From NCBI GenBank assembly GCA_947595925.1, contig CANQEV010000002.1:53189-117188 (forward strand): a stretch of DNA of 64,000 bases. The letters are read 5' to 3'. Position 1 is the stretch's first letter; each line of letters starts with the position of its first letter. This document shows positions 23,795 through 31,191 of this stretch, piece by piece. The notes below the pieces were generated by a model that saw only the letters and a list, made by a program, of their open reading frames with translations, was not told the origin of the DNA and ran no database searches. A program made the position numbers and the translations under genes. The stretch comes from an uncultured Acetatifactor sp. (GTDB lineage Bacteria; Bacillota; Clostridia; Lachnospirales; Lachnospiraceae).

Positions 23795-24961
23795 ATGAGC
23801 AAGGTGTGTGTTTCGGATTCTGTTTTGTATGTGGGTGTGAACGATCATGAGATCGACCTTTTTGAGAGCCAGTATGTGGTGCCCAATGGCGTGTCCTACA
23901 ACTCCTATGTGATCCTGGATGAAAAGACGGCGGTGATGGATACGGCGGACCGGAGGGTCACCGACCAGTGGTTTGCCAATGTGGAGGAGGCGCTTGCGGG
24001 CAGAAAGCCGGAGTATCTGGTGATCTCCCATCTGGAGCCGGATCACGCGGCCAACATCGCCGGTTTCTTAAAGAAGTATCCGGGGGTGAAGCTGATCGGC
24101 AACGCGAAGACTTTCTCCATGCTGCCCCAGTTCTTTGAGCTGGAACTCCCGGAGGACCAGAAGGTGGTGGTAAAGGAGGGGGATAAGATCTCCCTGGGCG
24201 AGCACACGCTGGCCTTTTACATGGCGCCCATGGTTCACTGGCCGGAGGTCATGGTGACTTATGAGGAAAAGGAGAAGATCCTGTTCTCGGCGGACGGGTT
24301 CGGAAAGTTCGGCGCGCTGGATGTGGAAGAGGACTGGGCCTGCGAGGCCAGAAGGTATTATTTCAACATCGTCGGCAAGTACGGGGCCATGGTGCAGACG
24401 CTCTTAAAAAAGGCGGCCGCCCTGGACATCCGCATGATCTGTCCCCTGCACGGACCGATCCTGAAGGAAAACCTGGGCTATTACATCGGCCTGTACGATA
24501 CCTGGAGCAAGTATGAGCCGGAGAGCCAGGGAATCTTTATCGCCTACGCCTCCATCCATGGGAACACGGAGAAGGCGGCGAAGGAGCTGGCGGAGATGCT
24601 GCAGGCGGCGGGGGCACCCAAGGTCTCCATGGCGGATCTCGCCAGGGACGACATGGCCGAGGCGGTGGAGGATGCTTTCCGCTATGACAGGATGGTGCTG
24701 GCATGTCCCACCTATGACGCCGGACTGTTCCCCTGCATGGAGGATTTCCTGCGGCACCTGTCCGCAAAGGCGTATCAGAAGCGCACCGTAGCGCTCATGG
24801 AAAACGGCTCCTGGGCGCCCATGGCGGCAAAGAAGATGCGGGAGATCCTGGAGACCATGAAGGAGATCACGATCCTGGAACCCGTAGTCACGATCAAGTC
24901 CACGCTGAAGGAGGCAGACCGCGGGGTGATGCGGGAGCTGGCAGACGCGCTTGTAAAATAA
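23795..24961 (+). CDS. Flavodiiron protein (A-type flavoprotein, FprA family)
   Basis: A 388-aa cytoplasmic enzyme that reduces O2 to water (or NO to N2O) in anaerobes. The N-terminal metallo-beta-lactamase-like domain has the diiron ligands H79-L-E81-P-D83-H84, a further His in MVHWPEVM, an Asp in SADGFGKFG and a His in CPLHGPI. The C-terminal flavodoxin domain starts at about residue 250 (FIAYASIHGNTEKAA binds FMN phosphate). GGAGAGG precedes the ATG. Together with reverse rubrerythrin and the PerR-like regulator it forms an oxygen/peroxide defence block, although a toxin module and a transferase gene now lie between. Confidence 0.95.
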   Translation: MSKVCVSDSVLYVGVNDHEIDLFESQYVVPNGVSYNSYVILDEKTAVMDTADRRVTDQWFANVEEALAGRKPEYLVISHLEPDHAANIAGFLKKYPGVKLIGNAKTFSMLPQFFELELPEDQKVVVKEGDKISLGEHTLAFYMAPMVHWPEVMVTYEEKEKILFSADGFGKFGALDVEEDWACEARRYYFNIVGKYGAMVQTLLKKAAALDIRMICPLHGPILKENLGYYIGLYDTWSKYEPESQGIFIAYASIHGNTEKAAKELAEMLQAAGAPKVSMADLARDDMAEAVEDAFRYDRMVLACPTYDAGLFPCMEDFLRHLSAKAYQKRTVALMENGSWAPMAAKKMREILETMKEITILEPVVTIKSTLKEADRGVMRELADALVK

Positions 24962-24974
24962 AACGGAAACAAAA

Positions 24975-25021
24975 GGGCTGCCGTCCGGCTGAAACTATCT
25001 GGTCGGGCGGCAGCTCTTTTT
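24975..25021 (+). terminator. Rho-independent terminator after the flavodiiron gene
   Basis: A long GC-rich stem (24975-24989 with 25002-25016) followed by five T residues. It lies between convergent genes. Confidence 0.85.
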
Positions 25022-25067
25022 AGATGCGAAGTGTTATAGAAAGGATGCTTATATTCTGAAATGTTTT

Positions 25068-25730
25068 TTACTGATAAGTCACCTTCACATTTCTGGTAAA
25101 AGAGAGATGGATGATCGATTTGATACCCGAAAGTACCTCGAATTTGTAACGCCCTTTCGTCTCGCCGAGGGAGTCCTTGTCGCCGCTGCGGAATTTGTCC
25201 AGATCCTCCTTTGTAAAGGGATATCCGGTTTCCTCAAAAAAGTCCGCCCAGGCATCGATGTCCGCGTTCTTCATATCTTTCCCGTTCACTAAAATATCCA
25301 CTGCATAACTCTGTTCGCCGGGATAATAATCCATCTTATAAATGGCGCAGTCCCCGACCGGACTTTTCGAAGAGGAAAAGTTTGCAAGGGTGATCTTGAT
25401 CCCGGAACAATAGCAGTAAAAATCGTCGCCCTCCTGCGGAATGCCGATATAATATCCGAAATTGTCGACCTGCTTTCCGGGAACGGGAAGGGTGGATTCC
25501 GCATAGTCGCTGATGCGTCCGTCTTCGCTGCAGAGTACGAAGCCGGCGTCCAGAATATCCTGAAGGGAATCCGACATGGAGATCTGGGTGCCGTTGATCT
25601 TAATGTCCGGCTGGACGCCCATGAAATTGTTCCAGATAAAATAAATACCTGAAAAGATGATAAGTGCGATCAGTACGATATTGAAGATTTTATTCTGTTT
25701 TTCTTTTGGATTGGGTATGTTGTTTTCCAT
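25068..25730 (-). CDS. Membrane-anchored protein of unknown function (220 aa)
   Basis: A short polar N-terminus and one hydrophobic helix at about 15-36 (IVLIALIIFSGIYFIW) anchor a ~180-residue domain presumed to lie outside the cytoplasm. I recognise no family; the domain has mixed charged and aromatic residues and no obvious catalytic motif. The start at 25730 follows GGAG with six bases spacing. It lies downstream of the 151-aa gene on the same strand with a 69-base gap, so the two may share a transcript. Composition is more AT-rich than the core genes. Confidence 0.6.
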   Translation of the reverse strand: MENNIPNPKEKQNKIFNIVLIALIIFSGIYFIWNNFMGVQPDIKINGTQISMSDSLQDILDAGFVLCSEDGRISDYAESTLPVPGKQVDNFGYYIGIPQEGDDFYCYCSGIKITLANFSSSKSPVGDCAIYKMDYYPGEQSYAVDILVNGKDMKNADIDAWADFFEETGYPFTKEDLDKFRSGDKDSLGETKGRYKFEVLSGIKSIIHLSFTRNVKVTYQ

Positions 25731-25799
25731 TTTGCACTCCACTCTTATTTTTTTGCGGCCGGCAGCGTGATCGCGGGGAAGGCTCCGGCATTGATGCTC

Positions 25800-26255
25800 C
25801 TAAACGATCTTTCCGTCGATCGTGTGCTGGATGTGGGGCCCGTATCGCTTCACAAAGGACACAAAATCATATATCTTGTACTTGCCCATGGGTAAGGTGG
25901 AGTGCTTGGCTCCCCGGGAATTTTTTTTCTTGGCATATTTAGGAGATGTGATATACTCGCCGCGCATGGCCTTTCCGTCTTTGTCCAGGAAACAGAATTC
26001 TCCGGAAAAGAAAGTGGCGATATATGCGATATCGCTTAGATTCCACTTTTTATATCCCGGATTCCAATCGGGGGCATAATAAAACAATATCTCGCCATTT
26101 TCCGTGACATAGGCGTCCCCGAACCCTGCCTTTAGGGGATACTGTGTCATGATCTCCCTGCGGAATTTTTTTTCGGAATTCTTATAGAACTCGTAATAAA
26201 GGATCATGAGAACGACAAAGCCTACAATGATAAGAACTGCTCTATAGTCTGGCAT
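25800..26255 (-). CDS. Membrane-anchored protein of unknown function (151 aa)
   Basis: The N-terminal helix at about 6-24 (VLIIVGFVVLMILYYEFY) is followed by a soluble domain rich in Tyr, Lys and Gly with repeated beta-like stretches (GDAYVTENGEILFYY). No family is recognised. GGAGA precedes the ATG at 26255, and a strong promoter lies just upstream. Its architecture matches that of the 220-aa neighbour: single anchor plus small exported domain. Confidence 0.6.
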   Translation of the reverse strand: MPDYRAVLIIVGFVVLMILYYEFYKNSEKKFRREIMTQYPLKAGFGDAYVTENGEILFYYAPDWNPGYKKWNLSDIAYIATFFSGEFCFLDKDGKAMRGEYITSPKYAKKKNSRGAKHSTLPMGKYKIYDFVSFVKRYGPHIQHTIDGKIV

Positions 26256-26294
26256 CTTTTTTCTCCTTTGTAAATTTTTTGTAGTACACACCAA

Positions 26295-26323
26295 ACTATA
26301 AAACAATTTTGGTTTAATGTCAA
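26295..26323 (-). promoter_or_regulatory. Promoter for the minus-strand membrane-protein pair
   Basis: Read on the minus strand: TTGACA (complement of 26318-26323), 17 bases, TATAGT (complement of 26295-26300). It is close to consensus and lies in the AT-rich gap just downstream of the AAA gene. Confidence 0.8.
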
Positions 26324-26350
26324 GACATTTTTGTAATTTTTAAAAGTGTC

Positions 26351-28642
26351 TTAATCCTCCAGTTCAAAGTCTGTTTCCAGGAGCAGGGACATGTCCGCCT
26401 CCGGTTCCGCCACCAGCCTGCGGGACTGGTTCAGGATCGCTTCCTCTATTTTATTGCGGACGAGACGGCCGTTGCCGGCATCCCTGGCCCGGGTCTCCTG
26501 AATCCTGTTAAAGTAATCCAACAGGGGCTTTTTTGCGGCCTCGTCGATGACATAGCCCTTGGACTTTGCGGTGATCTCCCCGATGGCGAGAAGTTCCTCG
26601 CCGGTATAGTCGGGAAAGTCGATGATATTGGGGAAACGGCTCTTTAAGCCGGAGTTTGCCTCCAAAAATTCTTCCATTTCTTTCGAGTATCCGGCCAAAA
26701 TAACGATGAGGTCGTCCCGGTTGTCCTCTATGCCTTTCACAAGGGTGTCGATGGCCTCCAGGCCGAAGCTGTCCTCCTTGCCCCTGTGCAGGCTGTAAGC
26801 CTCGTCGATAAAGAGCACGCCGCCGATGGCGGACTTGATCACCTGATTGACCAGGGGAGCGGTGTGGCCCACATAGCGTCCCACCAGGTCCGCCCGGGAG
26901 ACTTCCACAAGCTGGCCCCCGGAGAGCACGCCGATGGCCTTCAGATACTTGCTGACGATTCGGGCGATGGTGGTCTTGCCCGTACCAGGATTTCCGGTAA
27001 AGATCATGTGTTTATTGACTTCGCCTGCTTTCAGGCCCGCTTCCCGGCGGCGCTTCTGGACGCCGAAGTATTCTTCCAGGCTGAAGATGTATTCCTTTAC
27101 TTCCTTAAGGCCCACGATGGAGTCCAGTTCCGCCTTTACCTTATCCAGCTCCCCGTTGTACCCGCCCGGCAGAAGGCTCTTTAAGGGGATCGCTTCCTCG
27201 CCCGCCAGGACCTTCGGTTCTTCTTCGCATGTCAGGATCAGGGAAGAAGAGGGGAGGTCGTCCCGCTCCAGCCGGAGCTCCGTCAGAGCCCGCTGGGTAT
27301 CGTCAAAAGCCTCCAGAACGCCCCGGAGGGCCCGGCCCCGGGAGGCCTGATTCAGAAGATAGGAGCGGAAACTATCGTCTATGGTGAGTGCAAAGGCAAG
27401 CTGCCTCCGACATTTTTCAATCAGGAGATCTTCCCTTTTCCGCGCGATTTTTTGTATGGTCTCTTCGCTCAGGGCGGCGGTGGCGCAGATGTCCCCCAGG
27501 GCGTTTACAAAGGGTGCTCCCATGACATCCGCCAGCTTGTCCAGGGGCATTTCGCTCACGAAGACCAGATATTTTCCCTTCGCCTCAAAAGAGCCCACGG
27601 TATTGCCGGCGAAGGCGTTTGCCACATGGATCAGCTGGCCGTTCTGCAGGACATACCGGTCGGAGAGCTTACATTCCCCCGTGGAGACCAGGTCGCTGAG
27701 GCGGGTCAGCAGGGAGATGTGGCAGTCCTCGATATGCTCAAAGACCAGGATGGAGGAAGCGCTCTGAAGGGCGGCGTAAAGATCCTGCAGGAACAGTTTT
27801 TCTTCAGCGGCATTGGGGTACAGGGAGAGGTCGATGGTGCAGAGCTCGGCGCTTTTTAAGATCTGGCGCGCGCAGAGTTCCTCCGCCATCGCGGAAAGGG
27901 CGCAGTGTTTCCCGGTGCAGGCGGGGCCGGTGACATAGATGCTGTTCAGGGCGTCGTTGTGGTCCCGCTCCGACACATAGGGGCGCTTGAAGGCGATGAC
28001 CAGCTTTTTTAAGAACTCTTCCTGGCCGAGAACCTTTTCCGCCAAAACCCCCGAAAGCCCGGAGAAGCGCTCCAAAATCTGGACCGGTCCCTCCGGAAGG
28101 GGCTGTTCCTGAAGCGCGGGATCCTGGGTGCCGGAGACTGCTGTTCCCTGCCCCATGGGATCCGATACATTTTGGGAAGCATTTTTCCGGCCTGCAGAAT
28201 CCTGGGAGGACTGGCCGGGGTTTCTGCTCGGATCAAAGCCGGAAGAGGCCGGTGCCGGCGTGCCTCCCCCACCGGTTTTCCCGGGAGCCGGAAAATCATT
28301 GGCAAGGGAGGAAGTCAGCTCCCGGATGCTGGCCTGGATATCTGCCGCCGTCTGGGCGGAGGCTTTTTCCAGCGCCGCCTGTGCGGCCCGGGCTTTTTCA
28401 GAGGACTCCTGCATGGATTTCAGGGCGGCTTCCATGGATGTCATAGGGGAAGTCATGGGGTCAGCGCCGGAGGACGGCTTCTGGCCGGATTTTTTTGAGA
28501 CGATTGCCTCCAGATTTTCCATGATGGTGCCGCCGTGCTTTTTCTGGCGCTTTTTCGCCGCCTCGATTTCTTCTAAAGTGTAGGGCGCTTTTCCACCCCC
28601 GTTTCCCAGACCGTCAAAGATATCGTCAAGACCGTAGCTCAT
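26351..28642 (-). CDS. Two-domain AAA+ ATPase, CbbX/SpoVK-like C-terminal module
   Basis: A 763-aa protein in three parts. Residues 1-190 are low-complexity (Ala/Gln/Ser/Pro-rich, coiled-coil-prone). The first AAA domain (about 190-430) looks ClpA/B-like but degraded: Walker A is GPACTGKH (K245) and the Walker B region reads ILVFEHIED, without the usual DE. The second AAA domain (about 500-760) is a well-conserved CbbX/SpoVK type with GNPGTGKT (K556), Walker B GVLFIDEAYSL and sensor region LIVILAGYSKEM. GGAGGT precedes the start. Such ATPases remodel other proteins; the substrate here is unknown. The divergent neighbour is the VirD4-like ATPase gene. Confidence 0.85.
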   Translation of the reverse strand: MSYGLDDIFDGLGNGGGKAPYTLEEIEAAKKRQKKHGGTIMENLEAIVSKKSGQKPSSGADPMTSPMTSMEAALKSMQESSEKARAAQAALEKASAQTAADIQASIRELTSSLANDFPAPGKTGGGGTPAPASSGFDPSRNPGQSSQDSAGRKNASQNVSDPMGQGTAVSGTQDPALQEQPLPEGPVQILERFSGLSGVLAEKVLGQEEFLKKLVIAFKRPYVSERDHNDALNSIYVTGPACTGKHCALSAMAEELCARQILKSAELCTIDLSLYPNAAEEKLFLQDLYAALQSASSILVFEHIEDCHISLLTRLSDLVSTGECKLSDRYVLQNGQLIHVANAFAGNTVGSFEAKGKYLVFVSEMPLDKLADVMGAPFVNALGDICATAALSEETIQKIARKREDLLIEKCRRQLAFALTIDDSFRSYLLNQASRGRALRGVLEAFDDTQRALTELRLERDDLPSSSLILTCEEEPKVLAGEEAIPLKSLLPGGYNGELDKVKAELDSIVGLKEVKEYIFSLEEYFGVQKRRREAGLKAGEVNKHMIFTGNPGTGKTTIARIVSKYLKAIGVLSGGQLVEVSRADLVGRYVGHTAPLVNQVIKSAIGGVLFIDEAYSLHRGKEDSFGLEAIDTLVKGIEDNRDDLIVILAGYSKEMEEFLEANSGLKSRFPNIIDFPDYTGEELLAIGEITAKSKGYVIDEAAKKPLLDYFNRIQETRARDAGNGRLVRNKIEEAILNQSRRLVAEPEADMSLLLETDFELED

Positions 28643-28836
28643 GAGTTACCTCCGTGAAAATTCGTTACATTATAAATCATTTATTTCAGTATAACATAGC
28701 GCAGTTTCTTTGGAAATCATTTTTTCGTGCGGCCGCTTCTGAAAGGTCCCGGAATTGTGCCTTGAACAGTGTATTGAGACGCGGCTCGGGGGCTTTGTTC
28801 GGTGAAGAGGGAAGGGGCGGTTAAACCAGCGGTTTA

Positions 28837-28865
28837 TTGTGGGGGAAAACGGACGGTGCTATACT
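28837..28865 (+). promoter_or_regulatory. Promoter for the VirD4-like gene
   Basis: TTGTGG at 28837-28842 and TATACT at 28860-28865 with a 17-base spacer, about 34 bases before the ATG at 28899. Confidence 0.5.
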
Positions 28866-28898
28866 TGGTCTGTAAGCGAGAGACGAGAGGAGGAGAAG

Positions 28899-30185
28899 AT
28901 GATGACGGATCAGACATGTTTGGCGGAGGGAATGGTTTTTCCGGTGGATCCGGGAATGACGGGCATTAACTCGAACGAGATCGTGGTGGGGCCCACGGGC
29001 TGCGGAAAGAGTTTTTCCAATGCCTATTCCAGGCTTCTGCACACAACCTGTTCCAGCGTGGTGATACCGGTGGCGAAGAGGGCGATCCTGGATCTGTTTT
29101 CCGGAATGTTCCGGGAGAGGGGGTACAGGGTGGCAGTCATGGACTTTGCGCACCCGGAGAGATGTACCCTGGGGTATGATCCCCTGGATTATATCCGTAC
29201 GCCGGAGGAGCTGGTGCAGACCGCCCGCAACCTGATCGGGGGAGAGCCCAGCAGGAACCGGAACGGGGATATAGACCCCTATTGGAACGACAGCGCTGCC
29301 AGCGTTCTGGCGGCGGAGATCGCCCTGACATTCCTTATGGCCCGGGATTCCGGGAAGAAGCCCTGCTTCGCGGATGTGATCAAACTTCACCGCTCCATAA
29401 AGGTGGATCGCAACAAAGATCTGTTTGCAACGAACCTGGACAGTCTGTTCGACAGCGCGGAGAAAAGGCATCCCGGGAACCAGGCGGTGGAACTCTGGAA
29501 GACGATCCGGGATCTGTCGCCCAGGACGGCGTCCTGCATCTTCTCCATCGTAAACAACGCCCTCGACAAGATCTTTTCGGAGAACGTGCTGGCCATGACG
29601 AAGAAGGACAGGCGGGTGAATTTCAGGAAGCTGGGGGAGAAAAAGACGGCCCTGTTCATCGTCACCTCTCCCATGAACAGGAGCCTGAATAACCTGGTCA
29701 ACATGATGTACGCGGATATGTTCCGGGTGCTCTTTGAAACGGCGGAGAGCCGGGAGAGCGGGGCCCTGCGGATTCCGGTGCACATCATCTGCGATGATTT
29801 CGCCTGCGGAAGCCGGATCCGGGATTTTGAGGACTATATCAGCATTTTCCGGGCGGCGGGGATCAGCGTGACGCTGCTTCTGCAGAGCGAGTCCCAGCTC
29901 TCCTCCATGTACGGGGATTCAGCAGCTGTCACCATCATCAACAACTGCGATACCTACGTCTACATGGGCGGCATGGACATCGAGACATGCGAACATATCT
30001 CCCGGAGGATGAACAAGCCTCTGGACAAGGTCATGAGCCTGCCCCTGGAGCAGGTCGTGGTGTTCCGCCGGGGTTCCCAGCCCGCTGTGGCCCGCCGGTA
30101 CCAGACCATGGAGGACCCGATCTATCGGGAACTTCTGGAGAAGCGCCGGGAGCAGGAGGAAGCGCAGAGGGAACCGGCGGTGTGA
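28899..30185 (+). CDS. VirD4/TraG-like ATPase without membrane anchor
   Basis: A 428-aa P-loop ATPase resembling type IV secretion coupling proteins. Walker A is GPTGCGKSF (K37); the Walker B region reads HIICDDFACGSRI where coupling proteins usually have DEF. Further family features are the region NLIGGEPSRNRNGDIDPYW and the TraM-recognition-like segment FRAAGISVTLLLQSESQL. It lacks the N-terminal transmembrane helices of true VirD4, and no relaxase, VirB4 or pilus genes are near, so it is an orphan. AGGAGGAG precedes the start. The ClpP paralogue begins 203 bases downstream, and the AAA gene diverges upstream. Confidence 0.8.
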   Translation: MMTDQTCLAEGMVFPVDPGMTGINSNEIVVGPTGCGKSFSNAYSRLLHTTCSSVVIPVAKRAILDLFSGMFRERGYRVAVMDFAHPERCTLGYDPLDYIRTPEELVQTARNLIGGEPSRNRNGDIDPYWNDSAASVLAAEIALTFLMARDSGKKPCFADVIKLHRSIKVDRNKDLFATNLDSLFDSAEKRHPGNQAVELWKTIRDLSPRTASCIFSIVNNALDKIFSENVLAMTKKDRRVNFRKLGEKKTALFIVTSPMNRSLNNLVNMMYADMFRVLFETAESRESGALRIPVHIICDDFACGSRIRDFEDYISIFRAAGISVTLLLQSESQLSSMYGDSAAVTIINNCDTYVYMGGMDIETCEHISRRMNKPLDKVMSLPLEQVVVFRRGSQPAVARRYQTMEDPIYRELLEKRREQEEAQREPAV

Positions 30186-30272
30186 AGGCCGGCTCGGGCC
30201 GGAAAGAAAGGGCGCGGACAACCGAAAGGAGCGTCCTGCTTCTGACGCCGGGGAAGTACAGGCATCAAGCAT

Positions 30273-30294
30273 CCGGCGGCGTAAAAGCCGCCGG
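30273..30294. other. GC-rich hairpin between the VirD4-like and ClpP-like genes
   Basis: A perfect 8-base-pair stem (30273-30280 with 30287-30294) and a gtaaaa loop with no T run. It may be an RNA processing or stability element in a shared transcript. The rest of the 203-base gap shows nothing recognisable. Confidence 0.4.
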
Positions 30295-30388
30295 GAGCTG
30301 CAGAGAAAAACGAGAGGAAAACGGAAAGCGCACGGGGGCTGGATGTAATATCCCTGGGCGGCAGCGTTTGGGAAAGGAAGGGTGAAAC

Positions 30389-31033
30389 ATGAACCGGATC
30401 TTGTATGAGGAAATGGGAGATATCGTGATGAGCGAGGACAGGGAGTCCGCCTCCCACTGGATTCCCTCCGTGGAGGAGGAATCCTGCAGCGGGGTGCGGG
30501 AGATCGCCCTGATGACAAAGCACTTCACCGACCGGAAGATCTTCCTCACCGGAGAGATCGATGACAAGATGGCCAATGATTTCGTCTCAAAGATTCTGTT
30601 TTTGGGCCGATCCGGGGAGCCTGTGGACATCTATATCAACAGTCCCGGAGGGTCTGTGAACGCGGGACTTGTGATCTACGACATGCTGCAGGCATGTAAA
30701 TTCCCCGTAAACCTCTACTGCATCGGCGAGGCGGCCTCCATGGCGGCGGTGATCCTTGCGGGAGGGCAGAAAGGCCGCAGGTTCATTCTTCCCCACAGCA
30801 AGGTGATGATCCACGAGCCGCTGATCCGGGGCGGCATGGGCGGTTCCGCGACTTCCATCAAAAAGACGGCGGAGAGCATCCTGGAGACGAAGGCCATCAC
30901 CAACGGACTGCTGGCGAAGCACACCGGAAAGAGCCTGGAGGAGATCGATGAGGCGACCTCCTACGACAACTTCATGAACAGCGACGAGGCCATCGCCTTC
31001 GGGATCGTGGACGAGGTGAGGATCCCCTGCTAG
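30389..31033 (+). CDS. ClpP-family serine protease paralogue
   Basis: A 214-aa protein with a complete ClpP catalytic triad: S117 in GEAASMAAVIL, H142 in HSKVMIHEP, and D193 in SYDNFMNSDEA, plus NSPGGSVNAG in the oxyanion region. It differs from housekeeping ClpP by a ~30-residue N-terminal extension and by Glu for Gln in the G(Q)AASM motif. It is not next to clpX or tig. The likely nearby unfoldase candidates are the AAA protein at 26351 or, less likely, the VirD4-like ATPase just upstream. GGAAGGGTG precedes the ATG, and a terminator follows. Confidence 0.88.
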   Translation: MNRILYEEMGDIVMSEDRESASHWIPSVEEESCSGVREIALMTKHFTDRKIFLTGEIDDKMANDFVSKILFLGRSGEPVDIYINSPGGSVNAGLVIYDMLQACKFPVNLYCIGEAASMAAVILAGGQKGRRFILPHSKVMIHEPLIRGGMGGSATSIKKTAESILETKAITNGLLAKHTGKSLEEIDEATSYDNFMNSDEAIAFGIVDEVRIPC

Positions 31034-31050
31034 GACATCCTGATTTCAAG

Positions 31051-31078
31051 GGAGCGCTTTTTCGGGCGCTCCTTTTTT
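31051..31078 (+). terminator. Rho-independent terminator after the ClpP-like gene
   Basis: A 7-base-pair stem ggagcgc/gcgctcc (31051-31057 with 31066-31072) and six T residues. Confidence 0.88.
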
Positions 31079-31099
31079 GTGCGCAGAAAAACGGCCGCG

Positions 31100-31128
31100 T
31101 TGACAGCAATTTTGGCATATGCTATACT
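31100..31128 (+). promoter_or_regulatory. Promoter for the large lipoprotein gene
   Basis: TTGACA at 31100-31105 and TATACT at 31123-31128 with a 17-base spacer; near-consensus. Confidence 0.8.
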
Positions 31129-31191
31129 AAAAATCGCTGGTTATCGTGGTGAAAAAGCCGTCAACAGAGGAGTGTTTCAGGAGGATTGGAT

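Noticed and set aside
28899..30185. An integrative conjugative element
   Set aside because: Only a VirD4-like ATPase is present; no relaxase, VirB4, integrase or attachment sites are seen.
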